A DNA stretch of 64,000 nucleotides, taken from Vreelandella olivaria. GTDB lineage: Bacteria; Pseudomonadota; Gammaproteobacteria; Pseudomonadales; Halomonadaceae. Shown piece by piece: positions 30,421 to 43,237 of this stretch. The notes below the pieces were generated by a model. That model saw only the letters and a program-made list of their open reading frames with translations. It had not been told where the DNA came from and searched no databases. Each line of letters begins with the position of its first letter. Position 1 is the stretch's first letter. The position numbers and the translations under genes are program-made. The stretch lies in the NCBI GenBank assembly GCA_004295565.1, contig AP019416.1, positions 3,472,001 through 3,536,000 on the forward strand, written 5' to 3'.

Positions 30421-32888
30421 TTAAAGGGCAGTCGGACGATAGCCAGGAATGGTCTGTTCAAAATAGCTATCCGCATCCTGGCCAACGCCGCCTAAGCCAC
30501 GGAATACGAAGCGTAAAAACAGCCCGCGATCATTAAAGTCATCATTAATGCGGGCGGTGTCATTGTCATCTACCCATTCGCGCCACACCAACTGCAGACC
30601 GTAACAGCAGTTGTTCCACTGCACACCTGCCAACTGCTCCAGTGAGCGATCATTGGTTTGATCGTGCAGGTAGCGGCCGATCAAATCAATGTTGGTGCTG
30701 GCTTTCCAGGCAAATGAGAGATCCCACTCTTCACGGCTGTAGTCGCGAAAGCCATCATCGCCCGGCAATACGCTGGGGTCGAACCCTTCGATCTCCCAAC
30801 GATAGCCAAGGTTCACTACATGCCCTTCGGGATGCCGATAACCGACATCAACGCTGGAGCGTTCGGTGCGTTCCCGGTGGTCATCGTAGAGCCATTCTGC
30901 GCCACTGCTCCAGCGATCATTGATCTGCCAATCCAGGCGGGACACCAGCGGCGAACGATTCCGGGTAGCCTGGTAACGGCTTTCTGGATTGACGCTAGGG
31001 TTGTCTTCCGGTCGATCCGGCAGCGTATCGGCATCGCCTTCGCTATCGATGCGGCGGTCGTCAAAGTAAACACTCTGGCCTACCCCGAACGAGAGCCGGT
31101 CTTGGCCGGATGCATCTTCCAGTAGCCGAGACTGAACACCGTAAGAGAGCCGGTTAAGATCGCCCACTCGGTCGGTGCCGGAAAAGCGCTGGGCTGACCA
31201 GAGCTGATCCCAGGAAAAAGCGCGCTCGCGACTGTCGAAGTCAGGCAGCTCGCTCTGATCGGTACGCGGTACATAGGCGTAGTTCAAGCGCGGCTCCAGG
31301 GTTTGGCGGTACTCCCGCCCACCGAGCGCCAGCTCACGCTCAAAGACCAGACCGCTGTCGATGGAGGTCAGCGCAACGCTGCGGCTGGGTGAATCGCTAC
31401 GCTGCGTATCGCGCTCGCCATAATCCAGCTCATAGGCGGTGTTCCATAGCTCGGTGCGTGGTTCCAGGTAGCCCCAGGGCCGCTCAAAGCGCCAGCCAAC
31501 CGCAGGCATTAGGTGCAAACGGCTACCGGTGGCCGCTTCGCGCTCCGGCACGCGGCGCTCATCCACGTCGCGCCAAAAATAGGTCGCGTTCGATCGCCAC
31601 TGGGTGTAGAGCCCGTTGTCGAACTGCCAGTTGGCATTCGCGCTCAGGCTCGGCAGTTGGTAAAGGGTTTATCGCTATCGCTAAGCGGGTCTTCCAGGCG
31701 CTGGAAACCCTGGGCACGGGCATCCAACTGCCAGCGCTGGCCGCGGTAATCGACCTGAGCCAAGCGCTCCATGCTGGCGCGATCACTGTCGCCAAACTCA
31801 CCACCAAAGTCATCGAAATAGCGTCCGTCGCTGGCCGCTCCGTAGCGCAGCCGGTAATTACTGCGCTCGTTTACCCGCCCTGCATGACGGGCATCCACAT
31901 ACCAGCGATCATCACCCTCGAAGCGATTTTCTCCGCCGCCAGAGCCACCGTCGTCACTGTTTAAATAGCCGCCTTCAACGATGCCCGCGCTCTCCTCGAA
32001 CAGGTAGCGGTACTCACCGTTCATCAACAGCCCGCGGTCACTTATCCAACGCGGCGTGATCGTCGCATCGTGGTTAGCGGCAATATTCCAGTAAAACGGC
32101 TGTGCATAGTCGAAACCATCCGTGGAAAAGCCGATCGATGGCGATAGCAGCCCGGTATGGCGGCGATCATCAATGGGAAAGCGTAGCCATGGCCAGTAAA
32201 AAATCGGCACATCTTTTACCTCCAGGCGCGCATGACGGGCAGTACCAAAGCCTGAAGCCTGATCCAAACGAATATCGCTGCTGACCAGTTGCCAGCTATT
32301 GGCGCCCGGGTCGCAGGTGGTAAAGCTTGCGTCCTGCAAGCGATACTCATTTTCCCCGGTCTGTTCCAGTTGACTGGCTTGACCGCGTAAATGCTGCTCG
32401 TAGAGCACATAGTGGCTGTTGCCCAGGGTGGCCCGGTCTTCGTTTAGCCGGAGCATCGCCTGCTCGCCACGCAATAAAGCGCGCCCGTCGCGTATGGCAA
32501 TGTTGCCTTCAGCATCGACCTGCTGGCGGTCGGCGGGTAAGAACACCCGCTCCGCCTGGACTTCCTCATTGCCGCGTCGCAGTACTACATCGCCGCGTAG
32601 CAACGCCTCGCCGTCGGCGGCATAATCGACGTCGCTGGCCTCTAGCGAGAGCGTTTCCGGGTTATCCTCCGCTGGCAAGCGGTAGTTGGGCATGACGTAG
32701 CGCCCGCGGCACAATTGAGTAGCCGCTTCTTCTTTTCCCCAGGGTTGCCAATCCAGCGCTTCAGCGGACATGGTTTGACCCTGAGCCACCGCCGTAAACG
32801 AGGCGCTAGCAAGCAAACTGCCCATTAGCGTATGCGCAACCGGCAAGGTGCGCGAAAATCGCTTGCCCATGTTCGTTATCCTTGGCAT
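30421..32888 (-). CDS. lptD: LPS-assembly outer-membrane protein LptD (one frame break)
   Basis: The beta-barrel that inserts lipopolysaccharide into the outer leaflet together with LptE; about 822 residues. A signal peptide (ending TAVAQGQ) is followed by the periplasmic OstA-like jellyroll (GEALLRGDVVLRRGNEEVQA, ASFTTCDPGANSW with a disulfide Cys) and a C-terminal barrel including WNNCCYGLQLVWREW, the second Cys pair. One T is missing near 31665; adding it gives KPFYQLPSLSANANWQFD. Essential in most Gram-negatives, so the break is an error. It is divergent from amgK by 52 bp. Confidence 0.95.
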
Positions 32889-32940
32889 CCAGAATCGGTA
32901 TTATACAGCCCGCATGATGCCCGACCAGCAAGGAGCTTGC

Positions 32941-34614
<1,674 letters not shown>

Positions 34615-34617
34615 CCT

Positions 34618-35040
34618 ATGCATCCGCACTATTTATGCCAAGCAATCGCTGACACGCCGCGGGTGGCGGTCTATGGCACGCTTAAACAAGGCTTCAACAA
34701 TGCCCACTGGCTAAACGGTGCCACACTGCTGGGAAGCGACATCACCTCAGCGCTGACACTCTACGATATTGGCCGCTACCCCGGTGCTAAATGGCAGCCG
34801 TCAAAAGGGGTCATGATAGAGGTTTATGAGATAAGCATTGCTCAACTGGCCCAGTTGGATCGGTTAGAGGATTATCGTGCCGATGCGCCGACCGCGGGCG
34901 AATATGATCGTCAGCAGATAACCACCTGTTTTGGCCTCGCCTGGGTGTATCTTTACAATCCCAGCGTGACAGGCAAAACAGCCATTTCTGAGGGCGGCTG
35001 GCACATGCCGAGCATTAGTAATGTTCAACAACCACGTTGA
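34618..35040 (+). CDS. Gamma-glutamylcyclotransferase-like (GGCT/AIG2 fold) protein
   Basis: A 140-residue protein with the GGCT fold signature VAVYGTLKQGFNNAHWL near the N-terminus, the substrate-loop region YPGAKWQ and the acidic LDRLEDYRADAP segment that supplies the usual catalytic Glu. Such proteins release 5-oxoproline from gamma-glutamyl compounds, but the exact substrate here is unknown. The start lies 3 bp after murU, so it is probably in the same transcript. Frame intact. Confidence 0.8.
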   Translation: MHPHYLCQAIADTPRVAVYGTLKQGFNNAHWLNGATLLGSDITSALTLYDIGRYPGAKWQPSKGVMIEVYEISIAQLAQLDRLEDYRADAPTAGEYDRQQITTCFGLAWVYLYNPSVTGKTAISEGGWHMPSISNVQQPR

Positions 35041-35111
35041 GAAGAGGCGCGCAGGCCAAGAAATGTTATGCTGCGCGACTTACCTTTCGTCGCCTAGATG
35101 AGGAGAGCCGC

Positions 35112-35540
35112 GTGAAAGCACGGGTAAAATGGACAGAAGGCCGCCAATTCGTGGCGGAATCCGGTAGCGGGCACAGCGTTGTGATCGACGGCCCGCCCGA
35201 CCACGGCGGCCGCAACACAGGGCCTCGCCCAATGGAAATGCTGCTGATGGGCATGGGCAGCTGCACCGCTTTTGATATCCTGAATATTCTTGATAAAGCG
35301 CGTGCGGATGTCACCGACTGCGTCGCTGAGTTGGATGCCGAACGCGCCGATGAAGTGCCCGCCGTATTTACCAAGATCCACGTCCATTTCGTGGTAACCG
35401 GTCGCGCGCTGAAAGAGAAGCAGGTTGCCCGCGCGGTTGAACTCTCCGCTGAAAAGTACTGCAGTGCATCGATCATGCTGGTTAACGGCGGCGTTAAGAT
35501 CACCCATTCCTTTGAGATTATGGAGGAGGCTCGGACGTGA
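35112..35540 (+). CDS. OsmC-family peroxidase-like protein
   Basis: A protein of about 142 residues with the OsmC/Ohr fold. The two redox Cys are in [11 protein letters not shown] and [10 protein letters not shown], the arrangement of the YhfA-like branch. Members reduce organic peroxides or act in thiol homeostasis. I choose GTG 35112, preceded by GAGGAGAG, because it gives the normal N-terminus [13 protein letters not shown]; upstream ATG codons would add residues without similarity. Its stop overlaps the speD start (GTGA). Confidence 0.87.
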   Translation: MKARVKWTEGRQFVAESGSGHSVVIDGPPDHGGRNTGPRPMEMLLMGMGSCTAFDILNILDKARADVTDCVAELDAERADEVPAVFTKIHVHFVVTGRALKEKQVARAVELSAEKYCSASIMLVNGGVKITHSFEIMEEART

Positions 35541-36332
35541 CAGACAATCTCCGACTCCACGGGTTTAATAACCTGACCAGCTCGCTGAGCTTTAATATTT
35601 ATGACATCTGTTATGCCAAAACCGAAGAGCAAACAGCGGCTTACATCGACTATATTGATGAGCTCTATAATGCTGAGCGTCTGACGCAAATTCTTAAAGA
35701 CGTCACCAATATCATCGGTGCTCACGTACTCAATATCGCCCGCCAGGACTATGAACCCCACGGCGCTAGCGTGACGATTTTGATTGCCGAACATGAGCTT
35801 GACGAGGCAGCGCCTGAGCAGATTCAGCCGGGCCCCGGCCCGCTACCGGAAAACCGTGGTTGGGCACCTGGATAAAAGCCACGTTACCGTGCACAGCTAC
35901 CCCGAGTCGCACCCCGACAACGGTATTAGCACCTTCCGCCTGGATATCGATGTCTCCACCTGTGGTCATATCAGCCCGTTAAAAGCGCTGAACTACCTGA
36001 TTCACAGTTTTGACTCTGACATCGTCACCATGGATTACCGGGTACGCGGTTTTACCCGCGATGTGGATGGTAAGAAACTGTTTATCGATCACGGTATTAC
36101 CTCCATTCAAGACTACCTTGCTGAAGACACCAAGAATGCGTACCAGATGATGGACGTTAACGTGTATCAGGAGAACATGTTCCACACCAAGATGCTGCTC
36201 AAAGACTTCGAACTGGATAACTACCTGTTCGGCACGTCGCGTCGCGACATTACCTTTGAAGAAGCCCGGGACATCGAGGGTCGTTTGCGTAAAGAGATGC
36301 TGGAGATTTTCTACTCCCGCAATCTGGATTAA
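35537..36332 (+). CDS. speD: S-adenosylmethionine decarboxylase proenzyme (one frame break)
   Basis: Makes decarboxylated SAM, the aminopropyl donor for spermidine; about 264 residues, the long E. coli-type (class 1A) form. The N-terminus reads [20 protein letters not shown]. Self-cleavage to generate the pyruvoyl group is expected at Lys-Ser in [18 protein letters not shown]; the downstream [19 protein letters not shown] is also conserved. An extra A near 35850 breaks the frame; removing it gives [11 protein letters not shown]. The start is GTG, coupled to osmC. A strong terminator follows. Confidence 0.95.
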
Positions 36333-36367
36333 GCCCCAATCTGGCCTCAACGCAGCACCGGAACACC

Positions 36368-36395
36368 AAAAGCCAGCTCATGCTGGCTTTTTTTA
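36368..36395. terminator. Bidirectional rho-independent terminator between speD and lpxL
   Basis: AAAAGCCAGC-TCAT-GCTGGCTTTTTTT: a compact perfect stem with A and T runs on either side, between the 3' ends of convergent genes. Confidence 0.93.
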
Positions 36396-36411
36396 TGGCT
36401 GTCGCGAGTGA

Positions 36412-37324
36412 TTAATAAACCCCAGGTTCGCCTTCGGGGCGGGTCTTAAAACGTCGGTGCAGCCACAGGTACTGTTCGGGGTGCTTGCGAATGGCCAGCT
36501 CAATAAACTGGTTGATCCGTGTGGCATCGGCTACTTCGTCATTGCTGGGAAAGCCTTCCAGAGCCGGCAGGCTCTCAATCGTATACGTCGCATTATCCGG
36601 GTTGCGGTGAAACATCATCGGCACTACCGGTGCGCCTGTCATTCGCGCAAGCTTGGCCGTCAAACGAATAGAGGCTGCCGGCTGGCCAAATAGCGGTGCA
36701 AACACACTCACATCACGGCCAAAATCCTGGTCTGGTGAATACCAAACCATGCGTCCCGCTTTTAGCTGTCGCACTACACCGCGCAGATCATGACGGTCAA
36801 TCGCCTGACCAAAAATGCGTCTACGGGCCCGGGTCATAAAGCGCTCAAACAGCGGGTTGTTATGAGGGCGATAAACGACATCGGCAGAAAAAAACAGTGA
36901 GTGCAGGGCACCGCCTAAATCGAGTAGAGAAGTGAATGCCAACGATGATTACTCCTTTGCCACGGGCTTCGGCGCGAGCTATATGCTCTTCGCCGATATA
37001 AGTGACCCGGTGGCGCAGAGGTTCGCTATCCCGACACCAACCCGTGGCGGTTTCAATCAAACCAATACCATTGGCAATAAAAGTGTCTTTGACCAGTTGT
37101 CGCTGCTGTTCAGGGCTTTTTTCGGGGAAACAGAGCGCTATATTGGTTTCGGTAATATGCCGACGGCGCTTGGCAAAGCGCCAGGCCAGTAGGCCAAGCC
37201 CTTTGCCGATGGCCATTTTTAACCGCCAGGGCAGCCAGGCAGCGATATACATGGCACCAATAGAGAGCCATGTGGGCCAGTATCGCGGGTGGGCGAACGA
37301 GCGCGGGTAACGTGATTTCGACAT
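36412..37324 (-). CDS. lpxL: Lipid A biosynthesis lauroyl/acyl transferase LpxL (HtrB family; one frame break)
   Basis: An inner-membrane acyltransferase of about 304 residues that adds a secondary acyl chain to Kdo2-lipid IVA. An N-terminal membrane anchor (SIGAMYIAAWLPWRL) is followed by ETNIALCFPEKSPEQ, then WYSPDQDFG and a C-terminal EQYLWLHRRFKTRPEGEPG, all family hallmarks. The break near 36925 falls in the catalytic motif. Restoring two bases gives HFSTLD, a proper HX4D, whereas removing one base would shorten it to HX3D, so a two-base loss is the better repair. It lies 12 bp downstream of alr on the same strand. Confidence 0.92.
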
Positions 37325-37336
37325 GCAAACAACCGT

Positions 37337-38430
37337 TTAAGCAAAACGCCCATAATAACGCCGCGGCGCCCGGGGCAGTACCCCTGTGAGCAACGTATAG
37401 CTGATGGTATCGCAGTAGCGGGCCACTTCATCCACTGACAGCACCTCGCCGTTGCTGGCCCTGCCCCAGAGAACAACCTCGCTGCCGATCGCGACATCAG
37501 GCACATCCGTCACGTCAACGGTCAACATATCCATAGAGACTTTACCGGCAATGGCGCAGCGTTGGCCGTTGACCAGTACCGGCGTGCCATCGCGGGCATG
37601 ACGGTCGTAGCCATCGCCGTAGCCGCAAGCAACCACGGCAATGCGTGAACGCCGCGGTGCACGCCAGCGCCCGCTATAGCCCACGGGCTCACCCTTTTCC
37701 AGCTCGCGCAGGGCAATGATTTCCGAGCGTAGCGTCATCACCGGTTGCAGTTGCTGGGTGATGTCGTTGGCCTCTTCCAGGGGATCGCTGCCGTAGAGCA
37801 TGACCCCTGGCCGGTTCCAATCGCCGTGGGCCACCGGCCACGCCAGGGTGGCCGGTGAGTTGGCCAGGCATAGCGGCGCTGAAAGCTCACTGGCAAGCCT
37901 CTGCAGTCGGGTCATTTGCTGCTTGAAGTAGCCGTCATCGCGGGAATCGGCACTGGCAAAGTGGCTCATGAGGTGGAGCGACGCCACACTCGGCGCTGCG
38001 CTAAGCTGACGCCAGATGGCGGCGGCCTCGTCGATAGCAAAACCGAGGCGGTGCATGCCGGAGTCCACTTTAACCAGACGGGAATAGGCTGTTTAGGTGA
38101 AGCGGCCAACAGGGCATCGACCTGCCACTGGCTGTGTACCGTAATCCAGAAGCCGTGGCTGTCCACCAGCGCCAGCTCGTCGGCGCTGAAGATGCCTTCC
38201 AGCAGGATGATGGGTTGGTAATGCCGCCCTCACGCAGGGTAAGGGCCTCTTCGATACAGGCAACGGCAAACGCCGGTGCCTGGCTCTCCAGCGCTTTTGC
38301 GCAGGCCAGCGCGCCGTGGCCATAGCCATCGGCTTTAATCACTGCCACTGAGCGGCTTTGGGGCGCGGCACGCCAATTGATAGTTGTGACGCAGTGCGTC
38401 AAGATCAATATCAGCCACAAGGGGGCGCAT
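37337..38430 (-). CDS. alr: Alanine racemase (three frame breaks)
   Basis: A PLP enzyme of about 365 residues that makes D-alanine for peptidoglycan. The N-terminus is [20 protein letters not shown]. The PLP-lysine is in [40 protein letters not shown] and [15 protein letters not shown] follow, with [11 protein letters not shown] near the end. Indels are near 38370 (two bases missing or one extra), 38222 (C missing, restores [13 protein letters not shown]) and 38068 (A missing, restores WLKVDSG). Only one alr is visible in the window. Confidence 0.95.
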
Positions 38431-38487
38431 GTGCTTTCTCACTTACTGATTTAGCAATAAAAGCTTATTAATAAACATTTTTGCAAT

Positions 38488-38527
38488 AAAAAGCCGGGGA
38501 AGCGCTCAATGTCACTCGCCCGGCTTA
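38488..38527 (-). terminator. Rho-independent terminator downstream of rpoS
   Basis: On the minus strand AGCCGGG and CCCGGCT enclose a loop of some 20 nt and are followed by TTTTTATTG, 40-75 bp after the rpoS stop and before alr. Confidence 0.75.
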
Positions 38528-38563
38528 GAGGGAAGGCGCAAGTTACCTGCACCGAAGAATCAC

Positions 38564-39531
38564 TCAGGTTTCAAACAGCGCTTCTAAAGAAAGGCCCTGT
38601 TTTTCCAGTGCACGGCGCAGTTTCTTGAGTGCTTCGACCTGGATCTGGCGCACCCGCTCACGGGTCAAACCGATTTCGGCACCGACTTCCTCGAGGGTGG
38701 CCGATTCATGGCCGCGTAAGCCGAAACGGCGCACCACCACTTCGCGCTGTTTTTCACTCAGCTCGTCCAGCCACAGATCCACATGCTCTTTGACGTCACC
38801 GTCCACCAAGCGTGCTTCAGGGCCCTGCACTTCATCGTCCGCCAGGGTATCGATCAGTGGCTTATCGCTCGCCCCCATGGGGTAATCCACCGACGACACC
38901 CGCTCATTAAGACCAAGCATCTTTTGACCACATCGACCGGTTTATCGAGATGATCGGCGATCTCTTCAGCGGTGGCTTCGTGGTCAAATTTTTGGGTTAA
39001 TTCCCGCGCCGCACGCAGGTAAATATTCAACTCTTTGACCACATGGATGGGCAAGCGGATGGTGCGCGTTTGATTCATCAGCGCCCGTTCGATGGTTTGA
39101 CGAATCCACCAGGTCGCGTAGGTAGAGAACCGGAAGCCCCGTTCGGGGTCGAACTTCTCCACTGCGCGAATCAAGCCCAAATTGCCCTCTTCGATCAAAT
39201 CCAGCAGCGTCAAGCCACGGTTCAGGTAGCGACGGGCAATCTTTACCACCAGCCGCAGGTTGGATTCAATCATCCGCGAGCGACCCAAGGGGTCACCCTT
39301 ACGCGCCAGGCGGCCGTAATATACTTCTTCTTCTGGCGTTAACAGTGGCGAAAAGCCGATTTCGTTGAGGTAGATTTGCGTCGCATCCAAGCTTTGGGTC
39401 GATTGACGATCCTCGCGCCCTAGTGCCTTTTCGAAAGCGTCTTCTTCTACCGTGACATCATCAGTATCATCAAGCGCCTCCTCAGCAGCATCCAGGTCAA
39501 CCTCCTGTAGATCTTTCTCCAACATACTCAT
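38564..39531 (-). CDS. rpoS: Stationary-phase sigma factor RpoS (one frame break)
   Basis: The general stress sigma factor, about 322 residues. Region 1.2 has [21 protein letters not shown]. Region 2 has [17 protein letters not shown] and [18 protein letters not shown], and region 4 has [22 protein letters not shown] 39531 is preceded by GAGGGGTAAGG; the longer start at 39564 lacks similarity. An A is missing near 38930; adding it restores [17 protein letters not shown]. It follows nlpD by 166 bp, within which a regulated rpoS leader would be expected. The region has no obvious long hairpin. Confidence 0.96.
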
Positions 39532-39697
39532 GGCCTTACCCCTCGTTTGTCGCCTACCCGCCATTTAGAAAGTCAAAGGGGTGCGTTCAAGGACGCACAC
39601 CATATTGTTATGTGACGATTGTTATATGACGCTCGAATGCAGCGATTCGGGCAACGTTCAAGTCATACGCTGACGCCTCAACCTCCCTGTGAGAGCA

Positions 39698-40751
39698 TTA
39701 GCGGGAAGGCAGAAATTCCATGGGATCTTGCGGCTGCCCATCTCGGCGAACCTCAAAGTGTAATCTGACGTTTTCTGCATCGCTATCCCCCATTGTGGCA
39801 ATCACCTCACCGGCCTCGACCACATCATTTTCCTTGACCCGCAAGCTGTCGTTATGGGCATACGCACTGAGGAATTGATCGTTGTGCTTGAGAAGGATGA
39901 GGTTGCCATAACCCCTGACGCCGCTACCCGCATAGACCACGATGCCGGGGCCTGCCGCTTTAATAGGTTGCCCCTTTTTACCGGCGATATCAATCCCAGC
40001 GGTGATGCTATCACCCTGTCCAAATGCCCGACCACATTGCCATCGGCAGGCCACTGCCAGTCGATGGTTTCGGCGGGCGTATAAGTACGCGATGAGCGGT
40101 CTACGCTGGCACTTTGTGTGGCAGGAGCTGCTTCTGGCTGTGCCGCGGGTTCAGCTTCGGGCTTCGGTGCCGGCGCTTGTTCGGGTTCTGATGATGGCTG
40201 TGGTTCAGGCTGCTGGGCCGGCTCAGGATCAGCCGCCGCGACGACTTCAGGCTGAGGTGTTGAGGACGGTTCATCAGCTTTTGCTCTGCGGCATTGCGCT
40301 CTGCAGTGAGGCGCTGATTACGCTGAATCGCGGATTCATCGGGCAGTAGCCAATCCAGCTCCTGGTCATCGCTCGCCACGGAAGCCGTCTGCGGGCTCAA
40401 CCCAGTCGCCACGGCGCCACCACGTGAGGTGTTAGCACCCGGCTGGTTACTGGCACTTGATGCCGACCCAGCGCCTTCACGCAGGGCAATGGTTTGCCCT
40501 GGCCGGATTTGGTAAGGCGGGTTAATGTTATTCATTGCCGCGAGCTGGCGATAATCCAAATTGTGCTGCCACGCAATGCCATACAGGGTATCGCCGGCTT
40601 TAACCGTATATTGGGGCGAGTTTTCCACCGCCTGGCGGGCCTGACTTAAATCCCGCACCTGGGGGCTTCCGCCTTGCTGGCTGGCACAGCCAGCGATTGC
40701 CAGTGCCAGCGCCGACATCATCAGTACTTTAGGTAGATAACCTTTACGCAT
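39698..40751 (-). CDS. nlpD: Lipoprotein NlpD, LysM plus degenerate LytM (two frame breaks)
   Basis: An outer-membrane lipoprotein that activates the amidase AmiC at the septum; about 351 residues. A lipobox (ALAIAGC) at residues 17-23 leads to a LysM domain (YTVKAGDTLYGIAWQHNLDY..IRPGQTIAL), a long Pro/Glu/Gln-rich linker and a C-terminal M23/LytM domain. The domain has GIDIAGKKGQPIKA, with Gly in place of the metal His, and LHFEVRRDG, so it is a degenerate activator rather than a peptidase. Indels near 40283 (A missing) and 40022 (G missing, restores GAFGQGDSITAGID). Directly upstream of rpoS, as in other gammaproteobacteria. Confidence 0.93.
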
Positions 40752-40757
40752 ATAAAC

Positions 40758-41718
40758 CTACTCCTTTTCAGCGCCAAGCTGGGTATCGATTGGCCGACGA
40801 TCCGCATATCGGTTGAGTAACACGACAATAAGGGCACCTACGGCCATTAGCGCGACAACACCGACCACTTGTGCCGAAGCATCGGTCAATGCGGCATAGT
40901 CAGCGGGCAATAAATAGCGGTACTCCAGAGGAATCATTTGCCCTTCTGGCCCGATTTGATAGCGTAACAGTTCACGCCATGGCCAGAGAACCGGTAGCGA
41001 ACCGACAATAAACCCCAGTAGCAGTTGCATGGTTGAGGTGTGATGATGCCGTAACAACCAGGCCAGCAGCCGAGAAAACAGCGCCAACCCCACCATACAG
41101 CCCATGCCAAACAGTATAATAATACCCATATCAAGGCTGCGGATTGCCCCCATGATGGTGCCGTAGAGACCCATGGTCAGCAATAGAAAGCTGCCTGAAA
41201 CGCCCGGCAATAGCATGGCACTAATCGCGATACAGCCTGCCACCATCACTACCAGTGCTTCATTACCAATTAATAACACCAGTGGCATCATGCCTGGCAA
41301 CGCCTGGGCGAGCACTAACCCCACCAGTAGCGGCAATAAATACCATAGTTTCCAGCCCTTACTCGCTTGCCATACCACCAAAGCAGAGGCAGAGACCAGG
41401 CCGAAAAGAACCCATCCAGCAGCAGCGGGTGCGCTTTCATCAACCAGAGTGCTAAATGCGCCACGCTAAACAGGCTAACCGCGACCCCCCGCCAGTAGAG
41501 GCACCAGAAAGGCGAGATTCAAATGGTTGCTAAGCGCCCGCCAGCCGCCGCGATGCCAAGCGCCAATAGCGCTGGGTCCAAACTGTTTGATCGTATTGAT
41601 CAGCTCTTCATAAATACCGCTAATAAACGCAATTGTTCCTCCCGACACGCCGGGCACCGCGTCGGCAGCGCCCATCCCTGCGCCTCTTAAAAAATATTCC
41701 CAAGGGTTGCCGCTTCAA
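40758..41718 (-). CDS. DUF368 membrane protein (three frame breaks)
   Basis: A polytopic membrane protein of about 320 residues. The family signature AADAVPGVSGGTIAFISGIY is near the N-terminus and is partly mirrored by ISAMLLPGVSGSFLLLTMG in the second half, an internal repeat. Members are proposed polyprenyl-phosphate (C55-P) recycling transporters (reported for DUF368/PopT proteins). A TTG at 41718 overlapping the pcm stop becomes the start if one T is removed from the run near 41701, giving PLGIFLRGAGMGAADAV. Other indels are near 41490 (G extra) and 41410 (T missing). It is inserted between pcm and nlpD. Confidence 0.85.
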
Positions 41719-42347
41719 TCCACTACTCCTTGCAGTAAGGGTACAAAACGCACGGGCTCAAGCCGACGTTTTTCAAAGGCACTGCCGATGCGCTTTACCT
41801 GAGTAAGCCACTGGCTGCCATCGGGCTCTTCTAACGGGGCGATGAGCACCCCATCATGGCTCAATTGCTCAAGTAACGCTGTAGGCACCGTCTGAGCACA
41901 GGCGGTGAGTAAAATAACGTCAAACGGCGCGGCGTCAGGCCAACCAAAACCACCGTCTGCCACCGCCAGGGTGGCAGGTGCTGCTAGCCGTCTTAAGCGT
42001 TCCGCCGCTCGCTCGTGTAGCGCGCTGATACGCTCGATGGAGTAGAGCTCTTCGACCAATCGCGACAGAATCAGCGTCTGATAGCCAGACCCTGTTCCCA
42101 GTTCGAGCACTCTGCGCGGCGCGGCGCGCAGCACGAGCTCTGTCATCCGCGCCACAATAAACGGCTGCGAGAGCGTTTGGCTAAAGCCAATCGGCAGCGC
42201 GGTATCTTCATAGGCGCGATGGGCCAGCGCTTCGTCAACAAACAGATGACGCGGTTCACTGGCCATCACCTCCAGCACCCGGGCGTCGCTAATGCCCTGC
42301 TGCATGAGGCGTTCGACCATACGGTCACGGGTGCGCTGGGAGGTCAT
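41715..42347 (-). CDS. pcm: Protein-L-isoaspartate O-methyltransferase
   Basis: A repair methyltransferase of about 210 residues that acts on isoaspartyl residues in aged proteins. SAM-binding motif I is VLELGTGSGYQTLIL; TALPIGFSQTLSQPFIVARM supplies the substrate site; VRFVPLLQG is the C-terminal signature. I choose ATG 42347 (MTSQRTRDRMVERLMQQG), which matches the usual start. The frame is open to an ATG at 42410, near an AGGAGAG site, so a longer form is possible. Frame intact. Downstream of surE and overlapping the DUF368 start. Confidence 0.92.
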   Translation of the reverse strand: MTSQRTRDRMVERLMQQGISDARVLEVMASEPRHLFVDEALAHRAYEDTALPIGFSQTLSQPFIVARMTELVLRAAPRRVLELGTGSGYQTLILSRLVEELYSIERISALHERAAERLRRLAAPATLAVADGGFGWPDAAPFDVILLTACAQTVPTALLEQLSHDGVLIAPLEEPDGSQWLTQVKRIGSAFEKRRLEPVRFVPLLQGVVD

Positions 42348-42431
42348 GCCGCGACCGCGCAGCTCTCCTGGAGAGATATCAGGCAAAAACATCCAACCAT
42401 TCCTGCACATCGTTAAGCGCGGGGTGCCGCG

Positions 42432-43122
42432 TTAGGTCTGTTTGTAGAGGGTAATCGACACATAGCCCGCTTCGACGGCAGCAAAATCGGTATCATCGCC
42501 GTCATCAGCATTGGCGGCTACCGGCGCAATCCAGTAGCGCGTGCGCCCACGCGGGTCTTGAACCGCCAACGGCTTCTCTGCCGGTGCACGATAGCCTAAG
42601 CGCGTCACCTTAACGCCTTTAATCTCCTCCCAGGGCACATCGGGCACATTGACATTCAGCAGTGTTCGCGGCGGGAGCGAGCTGATCCGCAGCACCAATC
42701 AAGGTGGCAGCCACCCGGGCAGCCGTCGCAAAATGGCGCTCGCCACACAGCGACATGGCAATCGCCGTCATCCCCAAATTGCGCCCCTCCATCGCCGCCG
42801 CAACGGTGCCCGAGTAGAGCACATCGTCCCCCAAATTACTGCCGTGGTTGATACCTGAGATAACTAAATCAGGTTTTTCGTCCCACACACCGTGAACGCC
42901 CAAATAGACGCAGTCCGCGGGCGTCCCATCGACGCTGTAAAAGCCGTTATCCAGCGGCGTCAACGAGAGTGGTCGTGACAAAGTAAGCGAGTTGCTGGCA
43001 CCGCTACGGTCACGGTCAGGCGCCACTACGCGAATATTGGCATGGGCCAACAGCGCATCGTGCAGCGCACGCAGTCCCGGTGCGTGCACACCATCATCAT
43101 TGGAAAGCAGTAGTCGCCGCAT
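42432..43122 (-). CDS. surE: 5'/3'-nucleotidase SurE (one frame break)
   Basis: A stationary-phase survival phosphatase of about 230 residues. The metal-binding [14 protein letters not shown] opens the protein, followed by [26 protein letters not shown] and the active-site [20 protein letters not shown]. The frame breaks near 42683; the repaired sequence reads [16 protein letters not shown] and ends in [18 protein letters not shown]. First visible gene of surE-pcm-DUF368-nlpD-rpoS. Confidence 0.94.
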
Positions 43123-43237
43123 GGCGGGTCTCCTTGATCATAAGCGCGTAACGTGATGGCTCATATCCATCACTTTTACTAACCTCTAAGCCTGATTAGT
43201 TATCCAGGCACTGACGGCTGCGTTCAGCCACCTTACG

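Noticed and set aside
35066-35794. Minus-strand open frame opposite osmC and speD
   Set aside because: The opposite strand encodes two recognised, overlapping genes; the antisense translation shows no motif.
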